Shown piece after piece: positions 1-8,433 of a stretch of 64,000 nt of DNA. The translations under genes were made by a program, and so were the position numbers. The notes beneath the pieces were generated by a model that saw only the letters and a program-made list of their open reading frames with translations, made no database searches and was not told where the DNA came from. The first letter of the stretch is position 1, and every line of letters begins with the position of its first letter. Origin of the DNA: Dehalococcoidia bacterium (GTDB lineage Bacteria > Chloroflexota > Dehalococcoidia > Bin125); the NCBI GenBank assembly GCA_022826965.1, contig JAJDTU010000011.1, positions 62,001-126,000 on the forward strand. Reading direction: 5' to 3'.

Positions 1-1
1 G

Positions 2-604
2 ACCTTCGGTGACAACGATCCCGAGGAAGCGACTGTTGTCGTGGCCGGCGATGTCAAGTCTGTGGAACTCGAAGCCAGCGCGACCACGGTTGCCATTGGT
101 GACATCATCACTGTCACCGCGACTGTGACTGACGCAGACGGCAACCTCTCGCCTGACGTTGGCGAAGTCGACTTCCAGGCCGTTGGGGCACTGGTGCTGA
201 ACGCGCTCGGTAAGGGTGCGGACGGCGGCTCGGTCTCGGTGGCCATCAATGATGGCGCAGCCAAGGCCCGATTCGTGGTCACTAACGGCAGCGGCACCTC
301 AACCATCATCGGTAGCGTCGGTGGCGTTGACGGTGTGACCTCCGTCTCCACCGAGGCTGTTGAAGCGGTCGACCGTGGCCCGGCGCTGGGCGACTTCACC
401 TCCTTCATGGGCGTGTCGGTCTACACCGGTCCGGACGCCTCGGCGAGCGACCTGATGGCCCTCCTGTCCGGCCGCGGCGCGAGCTCCATCTGGCTGTACA
501 GCAGCGGAGCCTGGGTTCCCTACTTCACCATTGACGGTGCGATGGGTCCGGGTGCCGTGAACTTCACGGCGACCGCGAACGACGTGCTCTACATCAGCCC
601 CTAG
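2..604 (+). CDS. C-terminal part of a large secreted Ig-like repeat protein
   Basis: The reading frame is open from the left edge (base 2), so the gene starts outside the window; a GTG at 41 is only an internal codon. The visible 200 residues contain one bacterial Ig-like/invasin-type beta domain (pattern V-T-A-T-V-T-D-A-D-G-N, then small residues and a G-x-V-G-G stretch) followed by a C-terminal module of about 65 residues with the pattern V-Y-T-G-P-D ... I-W-L-Y ... W-V-P-Y ... D-V-L-Y-I. That module recurs at the C-termini of three other exported proteins here (4508, 16101 and 17788). No enzyme motif is visible. Probable role: surface or extracellular structural protein. The specific function is unknown. 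Confidence 0.75.
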   Translation, partial: TFGDNDPEEATVVVAGDVKSVELEASATTVAIGDIITVTATVTDADGNLSPDVGEVDFQAVGALVLNALGKGADGGSVSVAINDGAAKARFVVTNGSGTSTIIGSVGGVDGVTSVSTEAVEAVDRGPALGDFTSFMGVSVYTGPDASASDLMALLSGRGASSIWLYSSGAWVPYFTIDGAMGPGAVNFTATANDVLYISP

Positions 605-619
605 CGAAAGGCGAAGGTT

Positions 620-664
620 CCTCACCCCCACTCCCTCTCCCCGAGGGAGAGGGCCGGGGTGAGG
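620..664. terminator. Nested inverted repeat between two surface-protein genes
   Basis: An outer 9-bp inverted repeat (620-628 with 656-664) encloses a perfect 9-bp hairpin (633-641 with 645-653, loop CGA). It lies 15 bases after the stop at 604 and before the next start at 716. Likely a transcription terminator or the same class of intergenic palindrome seen elsewhere. No T tract follows. Confidence 0.55.
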
Positions 665-715
665 GCCCACCCCCCAGCTAGTGAGCATGACAAGCGACCT
701 TGAAAGGAAGCTGAC

Positions 716-1288
716 ATGACCAAGATGAGCACGATGCCCAGGCTGGTAGCCGTTGCACTCGCAGCATTCATCGCGTTCGCTGCGCTAGGCGCATCCGCCC
801 TCGCGCAGCCGGCGCCGCCGCACCGCTTCGCCGGTACCGGCTTGGAAGCGGGCGACGTCGTCGGCCTCGGCGACGCCTCCGCGACCGCCGACGCGAACGG
901 CGACTGGTACATCGACGCCGCCGCCGAGGGCGTGGACGAGAACTCGTTCACCCTCAACGGCGCCTCCGCCTCCGCCACGTTGAGCGCGCACAGCGACAGC
1001 GTCACCCTGGTCACCCTCGAAGCGATGGCCATGGACGACTCCATGGGCGAAGGCGACCAGATGGGCGAAGGCGACGAAATGGGCGAAGGCGACCAGATGG
1101 GCGAAGACGAACAGATGCTCAACGAGGACGATGACTCGATGGGCGAGGACGTCGGAATGCCCTCCACCGGCAGCGGTGGACTCGCTGACTCCAGCGGCAT
1201 CTCGGCCGGCCTCATCGGCCTGCTGATCGCCCTGGGCGCAGCCGCCATCGCCGGCCTCGGCTACCGCCGAGTCCGCAACCGAGCCTAA
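716..1288 (+). CDS. Secreted protein, beta domain + acidic repeats + TG-x-GG/TM/Arg tail
   Basis: 190 aa; the ATG at 716 has an AAGGAAG ribosome site six bases upstream. Order: signal peptide (residues 1-30, ending A-L-A-Q), a small beta domain (about 33-100) with the family pattern H-R-F-x-G ... N-G-D-W-Y ... F-T-L-N-G, a Met-Gly-Glu-Asp linker of near-identical repeats (M-G-E-G-D-Q/E), then M-P-S-T-G-S-G-G-L, a hydrophobic helix and an Arg-rich end. The C-terminus looks like a tripartite sorting signal (motif, helix, positive tail) resembling but not equal to LPxTG or GlyGly-CTERM. Three paralogues lie at 1892, 24043 and 24746. No sortase or rhomboid protease is in the window. Function unknown; surface anchoring is inferred. 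Confidence 0.75.
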   Translation: MTKMSTMPRLVAVALAAFIAFAALGASALAQPAPPHRFAGTGLEAGDVVGLGDASATADANGDWYIDAAAEGVDENSFTLNGASASATLSAHSDSVTLVTLEAMAMDDSMGEGDQMGEGDEMGEGDQMGEDEQMLNEDDDSMGEDVGMPSTGSGGLADSSGISAGLIGLLIALGAAAIAGLGYRRVRNRA

Positions 1289-1301
1289 CCAGCTCAGCCG
1301 A

Positions 1302-1360
1302 GTCCCTCCTCCACCAGGAGGGACCGCATCAAGGGGCGGGGCCACCAGGCCCCGCCCCTT
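1302..1360 (+). terminator. Two hairpins ending the 716-1288 gene
   Basis: The first hairpin is a perfect 9-bp stem (1302-1310 with 1316-1324). The second is a perfect 13-bp GC-rich stem (1331-1343 with 1348-1360, loop ACCA) followed by a short T run. The second fits an intrinsic terminator well. Confidence 0.8.
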
Positions 1361-1380
1361 TCGCATGTCGGAGGGGAACC

Positions 1381-1774
1381 CCTCACCCGCACCACGCGCC
1401 GAGATGTCCCTTCCGAATTTCTTTCCCTTCCCAAGGGGGAGATGTCGCGCAGCGACAGAGGGGGCTCCCCCGAGGGAACCCCTCACCCGCTGCGCGGGAG
1501 CTCCCCTTGGAACGGGGAGCAAATTCCGAACCCCTCACCCGCACCACGCGCCGAGATGTCCCTTCCGAATTTCTCCCCCTTCCCAAGGGGGAGATGTCAC
1601 GAAGTGACAGAGGGGGCTCCCCCGCCCGAACCCCTCACCCGCTGCGCGGGAGCTCCCCTTGGAACGGGGAGCAAATTCGGAATCGTTCGCACCGCCGCAC
1701 GGCATCGAGCCACCCCCTCCGAATTTCTCCCCCTTCCCAAGGGGGAGATGTCACGAAGTGACAGAGGGGGCTCC
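1381..1774. repeat. Tandem 152-bp direct repeats built of palindromes
   Basis: The 602-base gap between genes 716-1288 and 1892-2515 is filled mainly by a 152-bp unit repeated twice (1381-1532 and 1533-1684, differing at few positions) plus a partial third copy (1711-1774). Each unit has two palindromic parts: a hairpin around CTCCCCTTGGAACGGGGAG, and a longer part reading CCCAAGGGGGAGATGTC then CGAAG and GACAGAGGGGGCTCCC. Open frames through the repeat on both strands show no ribosome site and repeat the same words, so they are not taken as genes. The same parts recur at 2524, 35172, 35617, 62349 and 63880. Confidence 0.85.
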
Positions 1775-1891
1775 CAACCCCCCACATTGCCCCAACGTAA
1801 CGACCGTATCCCCATGACCGATTATCGGCTGGCCTTGCGACTCCCGGTTCGACACACTCGATCCACTTGCGAACTCGGGAAGGAATTGACG

Positions 1892-2515
1892 ATGAAGCTC
1901 TCGATGAACTGGCGGACTCTGCGGTGGGTCGTGCTGGGCCTGGCGGCGGTGATTGCGCTGCTGGCCTGGGCCTCGGCTTCGGCTCAGCCGGAGACTCCGT
2001 ACCAGGTGTACGGCTACGGCGAACCGGGCGACGAGATCGCCATCTACGACGCCGACGGCAACGAGAAGGGCAGCGCCACGGTCAACGCGGCCGGCGAGTG
2101 GTACACGCAGATCGAATGCAGCGAGGACACCGTCCACCTGCTGACCTTCACCGTCAACGGCGCGCCGGCGACCGCTGAGGTCAACAAGATCAACTCGACC
2201 CTGGCCGAGGTCACGCTGACGACCGCCGTCGACGGAGACACCGCGATGCCCGACCAGGGCGACGACGCCCAGGTCTCCGAGGACGACGAGCTGACCGAAG
2301 AGGGCGACGAGCTGACCGAAGAGGACGAGGACACGCTGGAAGAGCCCGAGGCCGACTCAGGTCAGGCCGATCAGACGGCCGACGCCTACCCCGACTCAGG
2401 CAGCGGAGGCCTGGCCGACCAGGGCCCGTCAACCGCAGCCCTGATCGGAACCCTCCTGCTCGTCGCGACCTTGGTCGCCGGAGCCGGCCTCTGGGCCCTC
2501 CGCCGCCGAGCGTAA
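1892..2515 (+). CDS. Secreted protein, paralogue of 716 gene with TG-x-GG-like tail
   Basis: 207 aa. The ATG at 1892 has AAGGA at 1880-1884 (spacing 7); longer in-frame extensions run back through repeat DNA and are rejected. Signal peptide/membrane helix 1-32 (ends A-S-A-Q), beta domain about 33-115 with N-A-A-G-E-W-Y ... F-T-V-N-G, an acidic linker repeating E-E-G-D-E-L-T, then Y-P-D-S-G-S-G-G-L, a 22-residue helix and A-L-R-R-R-A at the end. It has S-G-S-G-G where the other paralogues have T-G-x-G-G. It follows the 716 gene after about 600 bases of repeats. Probably a surface-anchored protein; the substrate or partner is unknown. Confidence 0.75.
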   Translation: MKLSMNWRTLRWVVLGLAAVIALLAWASASAQPETPYQVYGYGEPGDEIAIYDADGNEKGSATVNAAGEWYTQIECSEDTVHLLTFTVNGAPATAEVNKINSTLAEVTLTTAVDGDTAMPDQGDDAQVSEDDELTEEGDELTEEDEDTLEEPEADSGQADQTADAYPDSGSGGLADQGPSTAALIGTLLLVATLVAGAGLWALRRRA

Positions 2516-2523
2516 GCGACAGC

Positions 2524-2772
2524 CCTCACCCCCCGCCACAAGGCGGGGGGAGGTGCCCCCTCCGAATTTCTCCCCCCGTCAAAGGGGGAGATGTCCCGAA
2601 GGGACAGAGGGGGCTCCCCGCCCGGAACCCCTCACCCGCTTCGCGGGAGCTCCCCTTGGAACGGGGAGCAAATTCCGAATCCCGTCCTCCCACCACGCCG
2701 AGGTGCCCCTTCCGAATTTCTCCCCCCGTCAAAGGGGGAGATGTCGCGCAGCGACAGAGCGGGTCCCCCCGC
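2524..2772. repeat. Cluster of palindromic intergenic repeats
   Basis: The 311-base gap between 2515 and 2827 holds two copies of the CAAAGGGGGAGATGTC ... GACAGAG part and one copy of the part with CTCACCCGCTTCGCGGGAG followed by CTCCCCTTGGAACGGGGAG. A further hairpin CCCCCCGCC/GGCGGGGGG lies at its start. No gene is seen. The promoter of the 2827 gene probably lies after 2772. Confidence 0.8.
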
Positions 2773-2826
2773 CGACGTGGTGTAGTCTGCTCTGAGTGTG
2801 AGCGTTATCACTAGAGGAGATTTCCC

Positions 2827-4491
2827 GTGGCAGAACTGAGTGGGGCGCAGATTGTCGCCAAGTCGTTGGCGACCCAGGGCGTTGAGGAAATGTTCGGCTT
2901 GGTCGGGGTGCCGGTGGTCCCGATTTCGATTGCCTGGCAGCAGGAAGGCAAGCCGTTCATCAGCGTGCGCCACGAGCAGGCCGCGGGCTACGCGGCGCAG
3001 GCGGCGTCGTACATGCGCGGTCACCTCTCGGCCGCGCTGGTGGTGTCGGGTCCGGGGATGACGAACGTGATCTCGGCGCTGGGCAACGCGCAGGCGAACT
3101 GCTGGCCGATGATCCTGCTGGGCGGCGCGGCGAACATCACGCTCTCGCAGATGGGCGACTTCCAGGATGCTCCACAGGTTGAGGCGGCGAGGCCGTTCGT
3201 GAAGTGGTCGGACCAGGCGCGCGACGTGCGTCTGATCCCACGACTGATCGCACAGGCCACGCGCGCGGCGATCAACGGTCGGCCGGGTCCGGTCTACCTG
3301 GATCTGCCGGGCGACATCATCGACGCGGTGGTGGACGAGTCGGAAGTGCAGTGGGCGCCGCGGGTCGAGGAGCCGCAGCGGCCGATGGTTTCGCAGGAGT
3401 CGGTGCAGGACGCGATCGAGGCGCTGAAGACGGCCTCGAACCCGCTGGTCATCGTGGGCAAGGGCATGGCCTGGTCGAAGGCCGAGCAGGAGGTCCAGGA
3501 GTTCGTCGACAAGACGGGCATTCCCTGGCTGGCCACGCCGATGGGCGCCGGCGTCGTGCCGGCGGACGCGCCGAACAACGCGGCCGCGGCTCGGACGCAC
3601 GTGCTCAAGAACGCGGACCTCGTGGTCCTGCTGGGCGCGCGCCTGAACTGGATCCTGCACTTCGGACGTCCGCCGCGCTTCAAGGAGGACGTGCGCATCA
3701 TCCAGCTCGACATCGAGCCGGAGGAGATCGGCACGAACGTGCCGACCGAGGTCGCGCTGGTCGGCGACGGCAAGGCCGTGATGGGTCAGTTGAACGCGCA
3801 CCTGGATGAGAATCCGTGGCAGTTCGAGGACACAACCGAGTGGATCGCCTCGATCAACGCCGAGCTCGAGCGCAAGGCGGCCGAGCAGGCCGAGTGGGCC
3901 TCGTCCAACGAAGCGCCGATGAACTACTACCGGCCGCTCAAGGAGATCAACGACCGCATGCCGCGCGACGCGGTGTTCGTCACCGAGGGTGAGAACACGA
4001 TGGCGATCGCGCGCCAGGTGATCCAGTCGTACGAGCCGCGCAAGCGTCTCGACGCGGGCACCTGGGGCACGATGGGCGTCGGCCCGGGCTTCGCGCTCGC
4101 GGCGCAGGTCGTCAACCCGGGCAAGCGCGTGATCGCGCTCGAGGGCGACGCCGCATTCGGTTTCGGCCCGACCGAGGTCGAGACCGCCGTCCGCCAGAAG
4201 CTGCCGATCACCTGGATCATTTTCAACAACAACGGCATCGGCGGCGGCTCGCCGGAGTTGCCCGAGGAGTACGAATCGGGCGCGCTCAATCCGGGTCAGC
4301 TGACGCCGTTGGCGCACTACGAGATGATCATCGAGGCCTTCGGCGGCAAGGGCTACTACTGCCGCTCGCCAGAAGAGCTCGAAGCCGCGCTGGACGACTC
4401 GTTCCAGCAGGAAGGCTCGACGCTGATCAACGTTGAGATCGCACCGGGCGCGCAGCGTCGGCAGCAGCAGTTCCGCTGGCTGCAGCGCTAG
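2827..4491 (+). CDS. Thiamine-pyrophosphate enzyme, 2-hydroxyacyl-CoA lyase / oxalyl-CoA decarboxylase family
   Basis: 554 aa; the GTG at 2827 has AGGAG eight bases upstream. All three domains of the POX/ALS-type TPP enzymes are present: an N-terminal Pyr domain with the catalytic Glu (R-H-E50-Q-A-A-G-Y-A), a central domain, and a C-terminal PP domain with the Mg-TPP motif E-G-D-A-x(n)-N-N-N-G. The segment M-G-D-F-Q-D-A-P-Q-V-E-A after the Pyr domain resembles the G-A-F-Q-E-x-P-Q-V-E of 2-hydroxyacyl-CoA lyases more than acetolactate synthase. The likely reaction is thiolytic cleavage of a 2-hydroxyacyl-CoA to formyl-CoA and an aldehyde, or decarboxylation of oxalyl-CoA. CoA-transferases of the formyl-CoA type elsewhere in the window would fit. 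Exact substrate is not determinable. Confidence 0.8.
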   Translation: MAELSGAQIVAKSLATQGVEEMFGLVGVPVVPISIAWQQEGKPFISVRHEQAAGYAAQAASYMRGHLSAALVVSGPGMTNVISALGNAQANCWPMILLGGAANITLSQMGDFQDAPQVEAARPFVKWSDQARDVRLIPRLIAQATRAAINGRPGPVYLDLPGDIIDAVVDESEVQWAPRVEEPQRPMVSQESVQDAIEALKTASNPLVIVGKGMAWSKAEQEVQEFVDKTGIPWLATPMGAGVVPADAPNNAAAARTHVLKNADLVVLLGARLNWILHFGRPPRFKEDVRIIQLDIEPEEIGTNVPTEVALVGDGKAVMGQLNAHLDENPWQFEDTTEWIASINAELERKAAEQAEWASSNEAPMNYYRPLKEINDRMPRDAVFVTEGENTMAIARQVIQSYEPRKRLDAGTWGTMGVGPGFALAAQVVNPGKRVIALEGDAAFGFGPTEVETAVRQKLPITWIIFNNNGIGGGSPELPEEYESGALNPGQLTPLAHYEMIIEAFGGKGYYCRSPEELEAALDDSFQQEGSTLINVEIAPGAQRRQQQFRWLQR

Positions 4492-4507
4492 CGCTCAGCG
4501 CAGCTGC

Positions 4508-5749
4508 TCAGGGCAACTGGGTCCAGACCGACCCGACCCGGACGACGATGTAGAGAGCGTCGCCGCTCTTGAGTTCGCTCAGCGTGTTGAGGAAGTCGGG
4601 CGCGTCGGGCGACCAGAACTGCCAGGTGTTGGTGTACGGGTCGTAGCGATAGGCACGGCTGAAGTGCGCGACGTTGCGCAGCGCATCGTCGATGTCGCGG
4701 TCGGGTCCCTGCCATGAGATCAGGTTCGCGCCGGTCCTCAGGCGGATCGTGACCTGTCGCGGCGCAACCGGTGGGGCAGGCAGCCAGGGCGCGTAAGGAT
4801 TGACCAGAGCCCAGACGGCCTCACCCGCGTTGAGCGATCGAACGGCGACGTCTGCGGAGGCGGGATCGTCGGGATCGAACCGGTGGTACGTGTTGCGCTG
4901 GGCGTCGTGAAAGACGAGCTCGCTGAGCGGCGCCTGGAGCAGCGAGTAGAGGCCCGCCACGGACGTATTGCGTTGCACGCCAACCGTGCGCCAGCCGCCG
5001 ATCGGCGCGTCGTCGGGAATTGTCCAGACCGGCACCGGCTCCGTGACCGACACCGGCGGCTGGTCACCCTCGGGCGGATCCTCGTCGGTCGGGTCGTCGG
5101 ACGGAGTAGTAACGGTCGGAGCGCTCCAGTTCTCGGCATTGGTCGAGGTGAACTCGACGCCGTAATGCTGGTTGTACTCGTCAGCCCAGTGGAGCTCGCG
5201 GCCCTCGATCGCGTACTCCCCGGTGAACGGACGCGAGCGGCCGAGATAGCCGCCGCCGTGCGTCGCGTGAATGGCGTAGTGAATGTGCGCCACCCCGCCG
5301 TTCGCGTCGAGGCCGGCTGGGAACACCAGGCCGACCTGCTCGCCAACCCTCACGCGCAGTCCGCGCGTGATGCGGTCGTCAGGGTCCAGGTGTACGAGCA
5401 GGTGCGCGTACCCGTTGCTGTCCTGGATGGCGAGGCCGTTGTTGTCGAACCAGGTGACCTCGCCGTCGACCGGTGAGAGCACGGGCGTCCAATCGGTGGA
5501 CGCGTCGATGCGAACGATGTCGATCGCATGCGGATCCTGCTGGTCGGCTTCAGAGTGTGTTGCCGTGTTGTACCCGGCGATGATTCGCCAGGTCGTGTCG
5601 GCCGGCGCCGGGATCGGAACGCCCCCCTCGGCGCGGGCAGAAATGACGTGGCCCAGCAGCGGGATTGCAACGAAGAGCGCGATGGCAAATGCCGAGAGCA
5701 ATGGCCCGGCAGGAATGGCTGTCCTGCACATCTGGATCAACGTGGTCAT
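4508..5749 (-). CDS. Secreted M23-type metallopeptidase with two C-terminal tryptophan-rich modules
   Basis: 413 aa. Signal peptide/membrane helix about 17-40, then an M23/LytM fold with the zinc motif H74-x-x-D77 and the second motif H155-I-H157. Such enzymes cut peptidoglycan cross-bridges or act as non-catalytic activators; here the ligands are present. After a Pro/Asp/Glu-rich linker (about 220-245) come two copies of the module shared with the proteins at 2, 16101 and 17788: one near 4796-4993 and one at 4511-4744 (G-A-N-L-I-S-W-Q-G-P-D ... Y-R-Y-D-P ... W-Q-F-W-S-P ... D-A-L-Y-I). It is convergent with the TPP enzyme gene (16-base gap). Confidence 0.8.
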   Translation of the reverse strand: MTTLIQMCRTAIPAGPLLSAFAIALFVAIPLLGHVISARAEGGVPIPAPADTTWRIIAGYNTATHSEADQQDPHAIDIVRIDASTDWTPVLSPVDGEVTWFDNNGLAIQDSNGYAHLLVHLDPDDRITRGLRVRVGEQVGLVFPAGLDANGGVAHIHYAIHATHGGGYLGRSRPFTGEYAIEGRELHWADEYNQHYGVEFTSTNAENWSAPTVTTPSDDPTDEDPPEGDQPPVSVTEPVPVWTIPDDAPIGGWRTVGVQRNTSVAGLYSLLQAPLSELVFHDAQRNTYHRFDPDDPASADVAVRSLNAGEAVWALVNPYAPWLPAPPVAPRQVTIRLRTGANLISWQGPDRDIDDALRNVAHFSRAYRYDPYTNTWQFWSPDAPDFLNTLSELKSGDALYIVVRVGSVWTQLP

Positions 5750-5785
5750 CCGCGCCCTTACTGACTGACTCTACAGAGCGATTCT

Positions 5786-5886
5786 TAGACAGGCAGGGCG
5801 GGCACCAAATCGTTGCCGAGGATCACAACGGCCGCCGCGGCTTGATGCTGCGGCGGCCGTTGTGGTCGACCTGGTCTGCCTGTCTA
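5786..5886. repeat. Nested palindrome: outer 11-bp inverted repeat around an 18-bp hairpin
   Basis: TAGACAGGCAG (5786-5796) is exactly inverted at 5876-5886. Inside lies a hairpin of 18 bp with one G-T pair (5821-5838 with 5850-5867, 11-base loop). The right outer arm overlaps the stop codon of the gene at 5884-6225. It probably terminates that gene, but the nested design and sharp ends also fit a small palindromic element. Confidence 0.65.
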
Positions 5887-6225
5887 CCACGGGCGACAAG
5901 AAATGCCCAGGAAGCAGGCGCTGGAGGCCTCCGCACCATATGCATCCTTGCCGAAGAAGGCGACTGATTGCTCGATCATGTCGCCCTCGCCGTAGAAGGG
6001 TGCGTACGGATCGATGGAACCGTTGGCTTCGGTGAATGACTCGAAGCCGTACGGTACGACATCCTCCTGGCTGAACGACTGTGACGAAGCTTCTGCGTCG
6101 CTACCGCCGGTCAAGGCAAAGGTGGACAAGGCCCCCAGGAGGGCAATCGTCAGAAGCAGGTAGACCCACCGATCGGGTATGCGAATCTGGCTGGCGACGT
6201 AACACGCGAGATAGATGACGTTCAT
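5884..6225 (-). CDS. Small single-helix membrane or secreted protein, unknown
   Basis: 113 aa from the ATG at 6225, which has GGAGG nine bases upstream; a GTG 15 bases earlier lies inside that ribosome site and is rejected. An N-terminal helix (about 20-40) is followed by a Ser/Glu-rich region and a short tail with two cysteines (A-C-F-L-G-I-S-C near the C-terminus). The tail is outside the membrane if the helix acts as a signal anchor. No family recognised. Confidence 0.55.
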   Translation of the reverse strand: MNVIYLACYVASQIRIPDRWVYLLLTIALLGALSTFALTGGSDAEASSQSFSQEDVVPYGFESFTEANGSIDPYAPFYGEGDMIEQSVAFFGKDAYGAEASSACFLGISCRPW

Positions 6226-6435
6226 CTTTCGTCCCTCCACTTTCCTTTGCTGGACCTCGCTGCCTGGTTGCGTGGTCCGATATCCGAGCTAATCCCAACG
6301 TATGCCTGCGCGTACCATCAATTCGCTCAGAGGCGGCCCATTCGGCGCAACCCTGGTCGGCGCTGTTCGACTGGAACCGTTGAGTAGTGAACCATTGGGC
6401 AATCAAGACGGATCTGTAAACGAGGAGGCGTGGCA

Positions 6436-7386
6436 ATGAAACACAGGAGACTCGGCAATTCCGGACTTCAGGTCTCTCTTGCCGGTCTGGGCACGAACAA
6501 CTTCGGCATGCGGCTGGACTACGAGGGGACCAAGTCGGTCGTCGACGCGGCACTCGATGCCGGGATCAACTTCTTCGACACCGCGGACATCTACGGTGGC
6601 GGCCTTTCGGAAGAGTTCCTCGGTCGAGCGCTCGGATCGCGTCGAGAGGACGTGCTGATCGCGACCAAGTTCGCCATGCCGGTGGGCGAGGGGCCCTTTA
6701 CTCGGGGCGGATCGCGACACTACATCGAGAAGGCGGTCGAGCGCTCGCTCAAGCGCCTGGGCACCGATTACATCGATGTCTACCAGATGCATCAGCCGGA
6801 CCCGGAGACGCCGATCGAGGAGACGCTGGATGCGCTTTCCGACCTCGTGCATCGGGGCATCGTGCGCTACATCGGGCACTCGAACTTCAGCGGCTGGCAG
6901 ATCGCCGACGCTGACTGGACGGCCCGTTCGAAGGGATACGTGCGGTTCGTCTCGGCGCAGAACGAGTGGAGTCTGCTGGAGCGCAAGGTTGAGCCGGAGA
7001 TCATGCCGGCCTGCCGAGAGTTCGGCCTGGGACAGCTTCCCTTCTTCCCGCTGGCGTCGGGCTTCCTGACTGGCAAGTACACGCGTAACGCCGACTTGCC
7101 TGAGGGCACGAGGCTGGCCGCGTGGCAACAGGCGATGCCAGCCCGGATCGACGCGCTGACCTCGGACGCGAACTGGAACAAGCTCGATGCGCTGACCTCG
7201 TTCGCGGAAGAGAACGGGCACACGATCCTCGATCTGGCGCTGAGCTGGCTCGCTTCCGATCCGGCCGTCTCGTCGGTGATCGCCGGCGCGACCAAACCGG
7301 AGCAGATCGAGGCCAATGTCGCCGCGACGATGAGCTGGGAGCTGACGCCGGACGATTTCGCTGCGGTTGACGAGATCCTGGGCTGA
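6436..7386 (+). CDS. Aldo/keto reductase
   Basis: 316 aa. The ATG at 6436 has GAGGAGG at 6422-6428; a GTG at 6430 is too close to it. This is a TIM-barrel NADPH-dependent oxidoreductase with the complete catalytic tetrad: D48 and Y53 (F-F-D-T-A-D-I-Y-G), K78 (A-T-K-F) and H119 (Y-Q-M-H-Q-P-D). The C-terminal cofactor-binding region (V-I-A-G-A-T-K-P-E-Q) is normal for the YghZ/Tas-like branch that reduces aldehydes and ketones. A phosphoesterase gene begins six bases downstream, so the two are probably co-transcribed. Substrate unknown. Confidence 0.9.
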   Translation: MKHRRLGNSGLQVSLAGLGTNNFGMRLDYEGTKSVVDAALDAGINFFDTADIYGGGLSEEFLGRALGSRREDVLIATKFAMPVGEGPFTRGGSRHYIEKAVERSLKRLGTDYIDVYQMHQPDPETPIEETLDALSDLVHRGIVRYIGHSNFSGWQIADADWTARSKGYVRFVSAQNEWSLLERKVEPEIMPACREFGLGQLPFFPLASGFLTGKYTRNADLPEGTRLAAWQQAMPARIDALTSDANWNKLDALTSFAEENGHTILDLALSWLASDPAVSSVIAGATKPEQIEANVAATMSWELTPDDFAAVDEILG

Positions 7387-7391
7387 AGTCG

Positions 7392-8309
7392 TTGAGCCTC
7401 GAGAAGCTGGCGGCCTGGGCGAGCGCCATCGGCGCCGGTGCGGCGCTCTACGCGTGGTGGGAGTCGACCGCGGTCGAAGTGACTGAGCATCGACTGGTGA
7501 TGCCGGACCTCCCGCCGGGCCTTGACGGGCTGCGCATCCTACATGTCTCGGACACGCACTTCCCCGCCGACGCCGACTCGGTCGGTCGCTTTGTCGAGTT
7601 GGTCCAGGATCTCGACTACGACCTGGTGTGCTGCACCGGGGACTACGTCGAGACGTCGGCTGGCTGGGACGCCGCCGCCGATGCGCTGACGCAACTCCGA
7701 GCGCCATTCGGCGTGTACGCGACGCTGGGCGCGCACGATTACTGTCCACCGGTGCGCACGTTTGACGACTGGCTCTCGTTCAACCTGGATCGCGCGCTGC
7801 GCTCGCCCCGGCTGTTTGTCAACCCTCAGCCGTTCATCAATCGCCTCGAATCGGCCGGCATTGTCGTGCTGCGCAATGAATGGCGCTCGCTGGAGATCGG
7901 CGGAGAGCTGGTGCGCCTCGGCGGAGCCGGCGATGATTCGGTTCGAATGGCGCGGTTGGAGTCGGCTGTGCCTGAGCCGGGCGGATTCTCGCTGTTGCTG
8001 ACCCATGCGCCGGACGCCGCGCTACGGATTCCAACGCAGGAAGAGGGCGGGCCGTCGCTAGTGCTCTGTGGTCACACCCACGGCGGCCAGATTCGAGTGC
8101 CGGGCTGGGGGGCGCCGCTGCGACATTCGCGGCTGGTCAATCGCACCCAGGCTGCCGGCGTGTTCGAGCGGGACGGGACGAAAGTGGTGGTGACTCGAGG
8201 CTTCGGCACGGCACATGTGCCCTTGCGGTTTGCCTGTCGTCCGGAGATTGGCCTGGTGATGCTTACCCGTGGCCCCGGCGACGGTACAGGATCCGCTCGT
8301 AGCGATTAA
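7392..8309 (+). CDS. Calcineurin-like metallophosphoesterase, membrane-anchored, with GAHD in place of GNHD
   Basis: 305 aa, TTG start six bases after the reductase stop. The N-terminal hydrophobic segment (5-23) suggests membrane anchoring. Metal-site motifs of the YkuE/YaeI-like branch are present: S-D54-T-H56, G-D84-Y-V-E, T-H205-A-P and G-H228-T-H230-G-G-Q. In the third motif, normally G-N-H-D/E, the metal- and phosphate-binding Asn is replaced by Ala (G-A114-H-D). An extra segment of about 50 residues follows it (118-170). Activity may be reduced or altered. Hydrolysis of a phospholipid-type phosphodiester is typical for the branch; the substrate here is unknown. Confidence 0.8.
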   Translation: MSLEKLAAWASAIGAGAALYAWWESTAVEVTEHRLVMPDLPPGLDGLRILHVSDTHFPADADSVGRFVELVQDLDYDLVCCTGDYVETSAGWDAAADALTQLRAPFGVYATLGAHDYCPPVRTFDDWLSFNLDRALRSPRLFVNPQPFINRLESAGIVVLRNEWRSLEIGGELVRLGGAGDDSVRMARLESAVPEPGGFSLLLTHAPDAALRIPTQEEGGPSLVLCGHTHGGQIRVPGWGAPLRHSRLVNRTQAAGVFERDGTKVVVTRGFGTAHVPLRFACRPEIGLVMLTRGPGDGTGSARSD

Positions 8310-8433
8310 CTGGCCTGAAATCGTGTCGTTCCGTGTTTCGATAGAATGTGACGTGAGCGAATATCAGTGGTAACGGTGGGCGCGCAGCTCATGCGGTCGT
8401 TTGAGCGTGCTGGCGCCGAAATGGAGCAATCGC

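Noticed and set aside
1381-1774. CRISPR array
   Set aside because: Units are 152 bp with no unique spacers, made of hairpins; no cas gene in the window.
1365-1815. Several overlapping open frames on both strands in the 1.3-1.8 kb gap
   Set aside because: They are produced by the 152-bp tandem repeat, have no ribosome sites, and repeat the same words in different frames.
2632-4317. 561-residue frame antisense to the TPP enzyme
   Set aside because: Rich in Arg, His and Leu as typical for a shadow frame of a GC-rich gene; begins or ends in repeat DNA.
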